A stretch of DNA of 11,236 bases from Actinomycetota bacterium (GTDB lineage: Bacteria > Actinomycetota > Acidimicrobiia > IMCC26256 > JACDBD01), in NCBI GenBank assembly GCA_013695115.1, contig JACDBD010000188.1, positions 1 to 11,236 on the forward strand. Direction: 5' to 3'. The number at the start of each line of letters is the position of its first letter. Positions within the stretch are counted from its first letter, which is position 1. Below are positions 5,804 through 11,236 of the stretch, piece after piece. The position numbers and the translations under genes were made by a program. The notes beneath the pieces were generated by a model. That model ran no database searches. It had not been told where the DNA came from and saw only the letters and a list, made by a program, of their open reading frames with translations.

Positions 5804-7607
5804 TTGCCGAGTCTCATCGAGCAGTACGCGATCGTCGGCGACACTCAGACGGCCGCGCTGATCGCCGACGACGGCTCGATCGACTGGCTGTGCACCCCCC
5901 GGTTCGACTCCGGCGCGTGCTTCGCCGCTGCTCGGAACCGAGCAGAACGGGCGCTGGCTGCTGGCCCCGGCCGCGGGCGGGCGGGCGGTGCGGAGGGCGT
6001 ACCGGCCGGGCACGCTCGTCCTCGAGACCGAGTTCGAGACCGACGAAGGTGCCGTCAAGGTCATCGACTTCATGCCCATCCGAGGCAAGAGCGTCGATCT
6101 GGTCCGCATCGTCGAGGGCGTGCGGGGCCGGGTGCCGATGCGGATGGAACTGATCATCCGGTTCGACTACGGCTCGATCGTGCCCTGGGTCCGCGGCGTC
6201 GACGACACGCTGCGCGCGGTCGCCGGTCCCGACGCGCTCGTGCTCCGCACGCCCGTGGCCACGCGAGGTCAGGACCTCACCACCCAGGCCGAGTTCACCG
6301 TCTCCGAAGGCGACTCCGTCCCGTTCGTGCTGGCGTGGTTCCCATCGCACGAGGAACCGCCGAAGGAGCTCGACGCGGCACGGGCGCTGTCCCGTACGAC
6401 CACCTGGTGGGAGCGGTGGTCGGCTCGGACCACCTACGAGGGAGACTGGGCCGAGGCCGTCAACCGCTCCGTGATCACGCTCAAGGCGCTCACCTACGCC
6501 CCCACCGGCGGGATCGTCGCCGCGCCCACGACCTCCCTCCCCGAATGGCCGGGGAGCGTGCGCAACTGGGACTACCGCTTCTGCTGGCTGCGCGACGCGA
6601 CCTTCACGCTCTACGCGCTGATGAGCGCGGGATATGTCGACGAGGCCAGGGCGTGGCGCGAATGGCTGCTGCGGGCGGTCGCGGGCGTCCCCGCCGAGCT
6701 CCAGATCATGTACGGCCCCGCCGGCGAGCACCGCCTCACCGAGCTCGAGCTCGACTGGCTCACCGGCTACGAGCAGTCGAAGCCGGTGCGCATCGGCAAC
6801 GCCGCATCCGATCAGTTCCAGCTCGACGTCTACGGAGAGGTCGCCGACGCCATGTTCCAGGCCCGCGCCGCAGGAGTCGGGGGCGACGGGAGCAGCTGGG
6901 AGATGTACAAGGCGGTGCTCGAGTTCCTCGAGGACGCCTGGCGCCAGCCCGACGAAGGCATCTGGGAGGTCCGCGGGGCCCGTCAGCACTTCACCCACTC
7001 GAAGATGATGGCGTGGGTGGCGTTCGACCGGGCGGTCAAGGTGGTCGAGGAGTTCGGGTACGACGGCACCGAAACCTGGAAAGCGTCCCGTGACGAGATC
7101 CACGCCGAGGTGTGCGCCCGGGGCTACGACACCGACCGGGGCGCCTTCGTGCAGGCCTACGACTCCCAGCTCCTGGACGCGAGTCTGCTGATGATGCCGC
7201 TGGTGGGCTTTCTCCCCGCCACCGACGAGCGGGTCCGCAACACCGTCGCCGCGATCCAGCGCGAGCTCACGGTCGACGGATTCGTCATGCGCTACGCGAG
7301 CGACCACGTCGAGGACGGACTGCCCCCCGGCGAGGGCGTGTTCCTTCCGTGCTCGTTCTGGCTCGCCGACAATCTCGCCCTCATGGGCCAGACCGGCGAG
7401 GCGCGCGCCCTGTTCGAGCGATTGGTCGGCCTGGCGAACGACGTCGGGCTGCTCTCCGAGGAGTTTGACCCGAAGGCGAAGCGGTTCCTGGGGAACTTGG
7501 CGTTCACCCACGTTGCGCTGGTCAACACCGCCTGCAACCTGTCGGGCGATGCCCGCAGCCCGGCGCGGAGTCGGGCCCACCGGCATACCGCGCCGACACC
7601 GCGTTAG
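5804..7607 (+). pseudogene. glycoside hydrolase family 15 protein (glucoamylase/trehalase type), frameshifted
   Basis: GH15 enzymes are inverting (alpha/alpha)6-barrel hydrolases releasing glucose from alpha-glucans, or trehalase in mycobacterial relatives; the substrate here is not determinable. The N-terminus in one frame (MPSLIEQYAIVGDTQTAALI, DGSIDWLCTPRFDSGACF) ends near 5926. The protein resumes in the +1 frame from 5928 (LLGTEQNGRWLLAP) and runs to TAG at 7605-7607, giving about 600 residues, the family size. Landmarks on repaired numbering: NWDYRFCWLRDA (about 255-266), GIWEVRG with the likely general acid Glu (about 389), FLPCSFWLADNLA (about 514) and GLLSEEFDP with the likely catalytic base Glu (about 553). 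Expected FAALLG implies a 2-nt loss (or one extra base) at 5924-5930. Near the end, LGNLAFTHVALVNTA lacks the usual PQ after GN-F/L. Start is TTG, 3 nt after the previous stop, with GAGG at 5789-5792. Real decay and sequence error cannot be separated here. Confidence 0.85.
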
Positions 7608-7798
7608 CGCCGCTCCACGTCAGCCGCCTGCCAGCGCCCGCCCGCGCCGGGCGCGACCGTGAACTCCACCTCGGCGTCCACCGCGATGGACCGGGTGCCG
7701 TCGGCGATGGCGGTGCAGTGGAACGGATAGCGCTCGCCGTCGCTCTCGATCTCGCCCAGCCCGCGGCCCTCGTCGAACGCGACGACCCGTCCCGTCAA
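7604..7798 (-). CDS. small divergent cold-shock-domain (OB-fold) protein
   Basis: The 64-residue product begins MTGRVVAFDEGRGLGEIESD, which lines up with the cold-shock domain start G-x-V-x-x-F-(D/N)-x-x-x-G-x-G-x-I. It then has DGERYPFHCTAIADGTR in place of the second RNA-binding strand, and ends VEFTVAPGAGGRWQAADV. The usual aromatic RNP1 (KGFGFI) is reduced to GLGEI, so nucleic-acid binding may differ from CspA; the FHC residues may substitute, which is inference. Start is TTG at 7798-7796, overlapping the hisG TGA as TTGA, so it is probably coupled to hisG. It is the last gene of the riboflavin-hisG unit, and its TAA overlaps the GH15 TAG on the other strand. Possible role: RNA or ssDNA binding; not certain. 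Confidence 0.7.
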   Translation of the reverse strand: MTGRVVAFDEGRGLGEIESDGERYPFHCTAIADGTRSIAVDAEVEFTVAPGAGGRWQAADVERR

Positions 7799-8670
7799 TG
7801 CACGATCTTGGCGATCGGCAGCTCGATGATGTCGGTCGCGCCCCGCTCCTTGAGCGCGGGGATGAGTGTGTTGATCTCGCTCTTGGCGACCACGGTCTCG
7901 ACCGCGTAGGCGTCGTCGCCGAACAGCTTCGAGACGGTCGGCGACTTGAGCGCCGGCAGCAGCTGGATCACCTCGTCGAGGCGGGCCTCGTCCACGTTGA
8001 GCTTCACCAGCACCCGCCCCCGCGCCTCGAGCGAACCCGAGAGCAGGGTCTGGACCTGCTCCATCGCCTTGCGCTTGGCCGGATCGCCGTAGGCCGTCGG
8101 ATTCGCGATGAGCTCGGTGTACGACACGAGGATCGTGTCGAGGATCTTCAGGCCGGCGGCCCGCAGCGCCCGGCCCGTCTCGGTGATCTCGACCACCGCG
8201 TCGGCGATCTCGGGCACCTTGGCCTCGGTGGCGCCGTAGGAGAGCGAGATGTGGGCGTCGACGTCGTGCTTCTGGAGGAAGCGCCGGGTCAGCTCGGGGT
8301 ACTCGGTGTGCACGCGCACGCCGGGAGGCAGATCGGCGACGCCGGTCGCGGGTGCGTCCTCGGCCACTGCCAGCACGACCTGGATCGGACGGGCGGTCGC
8401 CTTCGAGTAGTGCAACTCGGTCAGGGTCACGACGTCGGCGCCGGTCTCCTCGATCCAGTCCCGGCCGGTGATGCCGACGTCGAACGTTCCCTCGGCGACG
8501 TAGCGGGGGATCTCCTGGGGGCGCAGGATCCGGACGTCGTCGATGCGGGGATCGTCGATGGTGGCGCGGTAGTCGACGTCGGATCCGCGGACGACGCCCA
8601 GGTCGGCGTCGTCGAACAGTTGCAGGGTCGCCGCTTCCAGCGAGCCCTTCGGCAGCACCAGCCGAAGCAC
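7795..8670 (-). CDS. hisG: ATP phosphoribosyltransferase, long form
   Basis: First and committed step of histidine synthesis: ATP plus PRPP gives N1-(5-phosphoribosyl)-ATP. The 291-residue product is the long, self-sufficient form. The catalytic domain (about 1-205) has LVLPKGSL at 4-11, GTFDVGITGRDWIEE at 61-75, SYGATEAKVPEIADAVVEIT (144-163, just before the PRPP loop ETGRAL 164-169) and LVSYTELIANPTA at 181-193. A HisG_C regulatory domain (about 207-291, SGSLEARGRVLVKLNV to ATDIIELPIAKI) normally carries histidine feedback inhibition. The start is GTG at 8670-8668, sharing a base with the ribH TAG (TAGTG) and preceded by GGGGGA. The longer upstream open frame is ribH in another phase. hisE, commonly next to hisG in actinobacteria, is absent on both sides here. 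Confidence 0.96.
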   Translation of the reverse strand: MLRLVLPKGSLEAATLQLFDDADLGVVRGSDVDYRATIDDPRIDDVRILRPQEIPRYVAEGTFDVGITGRDWIEETGADVVTLTELHYSKATARPIQVVLAVAEDAPATGVADLPPGVRVHTEYPELTRRFLQKHDVDAHISLSYGATEAKVPEIADAVVEITETGRALRAAGLKILDTILVSYTELIANPTAYGDPAKRKAMEQVQTLLSGSLEARGRVLVKLNVDEARLDEVIQLLPALKSPTVSKLFGDDAYAVETVVAKSEINTLIPALKERGATDIIELPIAKIVH

Positions 8671-9233
8671 TAATCCCCCGCTCTGAAGGGCCGCTCGGGC
8701 CCCGGCTCGCTGCGGCGCAGGATACCTGCGCCGCGGTCGCTCGCCTCGGCGTCCTCCGGCTTCGGGAGTTGGCGCAGCAGGTCGACCATCTCGACGGCCG
8801 TCAGCGCGGCCTCGCGACCCTTGTTGCCCTCGCTGCCGCCGGCGCGGTCCATGGCCTGGTCGAGGTCGTCGGTGGTCAGGACGCCGAAGGTGACAGGAAC
8901 GCCGGTGTCGAGGGCGGCACGGCTCACGCCGGCGGCGCACTCCCCCGCCACGTAGTCGAAGTGGGGCGTCCTACCCCGGATGACCGCACCCACGCAGATC
9001 ACCGCGTCGACCTCGCCCGACGCGGCCAGTCGCTGCGCAACCAGCGGGATCTCGAACGCCCCCGGCACCCAGGCGACACGCACGTCGGCGGGGTCGAGAC
9101 CGTGCTCCCGCAACGCTTCCAGGGCGCCCTCGAGGAGCGGCGTGGTCACGTTCTCGTTGAACCGCCCCGCGACCACCGCCAGTCGCATGCCGGCGGCATC
9201 CAGCTTCCCTTCGTCCTGCGAGTAGGTACCCAT
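8670..9233 (-). CDS. ribH: 6,7-dimethyl-8-ribityllumazine synthase with C-terminal extension
   Basis: Condenses 5-amino-6-ribitylamino-uracil with 3,4-dihydroxy-2-butanone 4-phosphate to give the lumazine precursor of riboflavin, usually in a hollow multimeric shell. The 187-residue product has [15 protein letters not shown] (23-37), [16 protein letters not shown] (55-70), [15 protein letters not shown] (81-95, with the conserved His91), [15 protein letters not shown] (113-127) and [17 protein letters not shown] (133-149). The core ends near residue 156, where many homologues stop; residues about 157-187 are a charged tail ([20 protein letters not shown] and beyond). The ATG at 9233 lies 10 nt after the ribBA stop, with no strong Shine-Dalgarno, so coupling to ribBA is likely. 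It overlaps hisG by 1 base. Confidence 0.96.
   Translation of the reverse strand: MGTYSQDEGKLDAAGMRLAVVAGRFNENVTTPLLEGALEALREHGLDPADVRVAWVPGAFEIPLVAQRLAASGEVDAVICVGAVIRGRTPHFDYVAGECAAGVSRAALDTGVPVTFGVLTTDDLDQAMDRAGGSEGNKGREAALTAVEMVDLLRQLPKPEDAEASDRGAGILRRSEPGPERPFRAGD
8712..8734 (-). promoter_or_regulatory. perfect 10-bp inverted repeat at the ribH-hisG junction
   Basis: GCGGCGCAGG (8712-8721), a 3-nt loop, then CCTGCGCCGC (8725-8734), exactly complementary. It lies inside the ribH C-terminal extension (encoding RGAGILRR), about 42 nt before the hisG GTG. There is no U-tract after it, so a Rho-independent terminator is unlikely; mRNA stability, processing or pausing between ribH and hisG is possible. 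Confidence 0.6.
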
Positions 9234-9243
9234 GGCGGCGTGG

Positions 9244-10470
9244 TCAGGTTCTCCCGAGTCCCTGGTCCTCGATGTCGAGCAGGTGCCCGAGCTTCTCCTG
9301 CTTCGCCCGCAGGTAGGCGATGTTCTCCTCGTTGGGGAGGGCGCGCAGGGGGACACGCTCGACGATCTCGAGACCGTAGCCCTCGATGCCTCCGTATTTG
9401 GCGGGATTGTTGGTCAGGAGGCGCATGGTCGTGATGCCGAGGTCGACGAGGATCTGGGATCCGATCCCGTACTCGCGCGAGTCGACGGGGAAGCCGAGCT
9501 CGACGTTGGCCTCGACCGTGTCGCGTCCCTGGTCCTGCAGCGTGTACGCCCGCAGCTTGTGACCGAGGCCGATGCCCCGACCCTCGTGACCGCGCAGGTA
9601 GACGACGACGCCCTCGCCCGCGGTCGCGACCTGCTCGAGGGCGAGGTCGAGCTGGAGGCCGCAGTCGCAGCGCAGCGATCCGAACACGTCGCCGGTGAGG
9701 CACTCGGAGTGCACCCGCACCAGCACGTTCTCCTGGCCCGCGACCTCGCCCCGCACGAACGCCATGTGCTCGGTCCCGTCGAGCAGCGACTGGAACACGT
9801 AGGCGGTGAACTCGCCGTGGCGAGTCGGGATGCGCGCCTCCGAGACCCGGCGGACGAGCTTCTCGCGGTGGCGCCGGTAGCGGATGAGGTCGGCGATCGA
9901 GATGAGCTGGAGGTCGTGGCGGGCAGCGAAGCGCTCGAGCTCGGCCAAGCGCGCCATCGTCCCGTCGTCGTTCACGACCTCGGCCAGGACTCCCGCGGGA
10001 TAGCAGCCGGCGTCGCGGGCGAGGTCGACGGTGGCCTCGGTGTGGCCGGCCCGCTTGAGCACGCCCCCTTCCCGGTAGCGCAGGGGGAAGATGTGCCCGG
10101 GCCGGGCGAGGTCGTCGGGCTCGGCGGCAGGGTCGATGAGCGCGTGCACGGTCACGGTGCGGTCGGCGGCCGATATGCCGGTGGTCGTGCCGCGCTTGGC
10201 GTCGACCGAGACGGTGAACGCCGTGCGGTAGGCAGTGGTGTTCTCCGCCACCATCATCGGCAGCTGGAGGTGGTCGAGGCGCTCGCCCTCGAGCGGCATG
10301 CAGATCACGCCGCTGGTGTGACGGATCATGAACGCCATCGCCTCGGGTGTCGCCTTCTCCGCCGCCATGATGAGGTCGCCCTCGTTCTCGCGGTTGGCGT
10401 CGTCGACGACGATGACGAGCTCGCCGCGGGCAATGGCCGCGATCGCGTTCTCGACCTTGGTGAAGGGCAT
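9244..10470 (-). CDS. ribBA: bifunctional DHBP synthase / GTP cyclohydrolase II
   Basis: Supplies both starting branches of riboflavin synthesis: the N-domain converts ribulose 5-phosphate to dihydroxybutanone phosphate and the C-domain opens GTP to a diaminopyrimidinone. The product is 408 residues, normal for the fusion. The N-domain (about 1-200) shows [16 protein letters not shown] (23-38), HTSGVIC (51-57), TGISAADR (97-104), [12 protein letters not shown] (120-131) and [11 protein letters not shown] (141-151). The C-domain (about 210-400) shows the zinc cysteines 257, 268 and 270 in [29 protein letters not shown] (292-302), [12 protein letters not shown] (334-345) and [18 protein letters not shown] (352-369). 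All key motifs of both halves look intact, so it should be truly bifunctional. The ATG at 10470 follows the ribE stop by 2 nt; ribH follows by 10 nt. Confidence 0.98.
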   Translation of the reverse strand: MPFTKVENAIAAIARGELVIVVDDANRENEGDLIMAAEKATPEAMAFMIRHTSGVICMPLEGERLDHLQLPMMVAENTTAYRTAFTVSVDAKRGTTTGISAADRTVTVHALIDPAAEPDDLARPGHIFPLRYREGGVLKRAGHTEATVDLARDAGCYPAGVLAEVVNDDGTMARLAELERFAARHDLQLISIADLIRYRRHREKLVRRVSEARIPTRHGEFTAYVFQSLLDGTEHMAFVRGEVAGQENVLVRVHSECLTGDVFGSLRCDCGLQLDLALEQVATAGEGVVVYLRGHEGRGIGLGHKLRAYTLQDQGRDTVEANVELGFPVDSREYGIGSQILVDLGITTMRLLTNNPAKYGGIEGYGLEIVERVPLRALPNEENIAYLRAKQEKLGHLLDIEDQGLGRT

Positions 10471-10472
10471 CG

Positions 10473-11078
10473 CTACGCCTTTCTGCGCGCGCCGTTGAGC
10501 AGGCGCTCCACGTACTTCGCGAGCATGTCGACCTCGAGGTTCACCGGGTCGCCGGGCTTTTTCGCGCCCAGCGTCGTGACCGCGAGGGTGTGCGGGACTA
10601 CGGCGACGCCAAAGCCCCCCTCGCCGACCGACGTGACCGTCATGCTCACGCCGTCGACCGTGATCGAGCCCTTCTCCGCCACGTAGCGCAACAGGTCGGG
10701 TGGCGCCGAGAACCTCACCCGGGTCGAGCCGTCGGGTAGCGGGTCACGCGACTCGATGCGCCCGACCGCGTCGACATGGCCCTGCACGAGGTGGCCGCCG
10801 AGGCGGTCGGAGAGCCGCATCGGCCGCTCGAGGTTGACCGAGTCGCCCGGCTTCAGGGTTCCGAGGGCGGTGCGCTCGAGCGACTCGGTGACGGCGTCGG
10901 CGGCCCACCAGCCCTCGCCCCACTCGACCACGGTGACGCAGCACCCGTTGACCGCGATCGACGCGCCGATCTCCACGTCCCCGAGCACGGTCTCGGCCTC
11001 GAACTCGAAGCGGGCACCGCCGGCGCGCGGTTCGACGCGGCGCACCGTGCCCAGCTCTTCCACGATCCCGGTGAACAT
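10473..11078 (-). CDS. ribE: riboflavin synthase alpha subunit
   Basis: Final step: dismutates two molecules of 6,7-dimethyl-8-ribityllumazine to riboflavin and the pyrimidine substrate that RibH reuses. The 201-residue product has two tandem lumazine-binding domains. The first is about 1-97 ([45 protein letters not shown]). The second is about 98-195 ([67 protein letters not shown]). The MFTGIVEE start is the family hallmark, so ATG at 11078 is used rather than a GTG 66 nt upstream that lies in ribD. That ATG shares a base with the ribD TGA (TGATG). The gene is also named ribC in some actinobacteria. Confidence 0.97.
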   Translation of the reverse strand: MFTGIVEELGTVRRVEPRAGGARFEFEAETVLGDVEIGASIAVNGCCVTVVEWGEGWWAADAVTESLERTALGTLKPGDSVNLERPMRLSDRLGGHLVQGHVDAVGRIESRDPLPDGSTRVRFSAPPDLLRYVAEKGSITVDGVSMTVTSVGEGGFGVAVVPHTLAVTTLGAKKPGDPVNLEVDMLAKYVERLLNGARRKA

Positions 11079-11236
11079 CAGGCCTCGACCTCGTACTCGA
11101 GCCGCACGTCCGCGCCGAGCCCGGCCACCGAGACCAACTGCCACCGGGCCGCGTCGGCCAGCGTGGGCGGTCCGAGACCGTCGAACGCGGGGCGGGCGTC
11201 ACGTCCGAGCGTCGTCGGGGCGACGTAGGCCACGAC
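11078..11236 (-). CDS. ribD: bifunctional pyrimidine deaminase/reductase, C-terminal 52 residues (partial)
   Basis: RibD deaminates and then reduces the product of GTP cyclohydrolase II. Only the end of the reductase domain is in the window. Direct translation gives VVAYVAPTTLGRDARPAFDG, then LGPPTLADAARWQLVSVAGL and GADVRLEYEVEA before TGA. This matches the typical RibD tail, with A-P-x-x-L-G, R-P-A-F, G-L and D-V-R-L positions. The gene starts beyond the right edge, so the promoter and any FMN riboswitch of the operon are not visible. It overlaps ribE by one base. Confidence 0.9.
   Translation of the reverse strand, partial: VVAYVAPTTLGRDARPAFDGLGPPTLADAARWQLVSVAGLGADVRLEYEVEA

Noticed and set aside
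5814..7586. Minus-strand open frame of about 590 codons opposite GH15
   Set aside because: Its product is Asp/Val/Gly/His-rich with no recognisable domain. It mirrors the GH15 codons, which carry conserved catalytic motifs.
7795..8940. hisG with an N-terminal extension of about 90 residues
   Set aside because: The upstream part overlaps ribH in another phase and is Arg-rich. The true HisG start (LRLVLPKGS) follows the GTG at 8670.
9232..10686. Plus-strand open frame of about 480 codons opposite ribBA and ribE
   Set aside because: Shadow of the riboflavin genes; composition typical of an antisense frame in high-GC DNA.
1..11236. Mobile element, CRISPR array, phage or defence island
   Set aside because: No transposase, integrase, direct-repeat array or toxin-like gene was seen; all genes but the DUF1844-like one fit well-known core families.

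Overview
The window is about 70% GC (estimated by eye) and is packed with short-spaced or overlapping genes, mostly read from the minus strand. Gene content and order point to a high-GC actinobacterium. The infC-rpmI-rplT-RNA methyltransferase-pheS-pheT block, a DUF1844-type gene divergent from infC, and a ribD-ribE-ribBA-ribH-hisG block all resemble actinobacterial chromosomes. Acidimicrobiia would fit, but the class is my impression and was not tested.

Left block (1-5103, minus strand). This is a translation operon: infC (IF3), rpmI (L35), rplT (L20), a SpoU/TrmH-family RNA 2'-O-methyltransferase, pheS and pheT (cut by the left edge). The genes are joined by tiny gaps or by stop/start overlaps (TGACATG, GTGA, TGATG), so a single transcript with translational coupling is likely. 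Two genes here lack an ATG/GTG/TTG start where homology demands one. infC appears to start at ATA, and the methyltransferase has only ATC just after the rplT stop. IF3 is the factor that discriminates against such starts, so this is the most interesting hypothesis in the window.

Middle (5104-7607). A 199-bp divergent regulatory region holds the infC leader, with a perfect 9-bp hairpin and a possible 11-codon upstream ORF. It is followed by two plus-strand genes: a DUF1844-like protein with a disordered acidic N-terminus, and a GH15 glycosidase (glucoamylase/trehalase type). As sequenced, the GH15 gene has a frameshift near codon 41 and appears to lack a conserved Pro-Gln pair near its C-terminus, so it is a pseudogene or carries sequence errors.

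Right block (7604-11236, minus strand). This is a riboflavin operon: ribD (C-terminal part only), ribE, ribBA and ribH, then hisG and a small divergent cold-shock-domain protein. Together ribBA, ribD, ribH and ribE take GTP and ribulose 5-phosphate to riboflavin; hisG begins histidine synthesis from ATP and PRPP. RibH carries a C-terminal extension of about 30 residues whose DNA contains a perfect 10-bp hairpin just ahead of hisG. The cold-shock gene ends tail-to-tail with GH15, with overlapping stop codons.

No tRNA, rRNA, CRISPR, insertion sequence or phage gene was seen. Apart from the unusual starts and the GH15 lesions, this is core chromosome rather than an accessory island, and I see no novel defence or mobile system.
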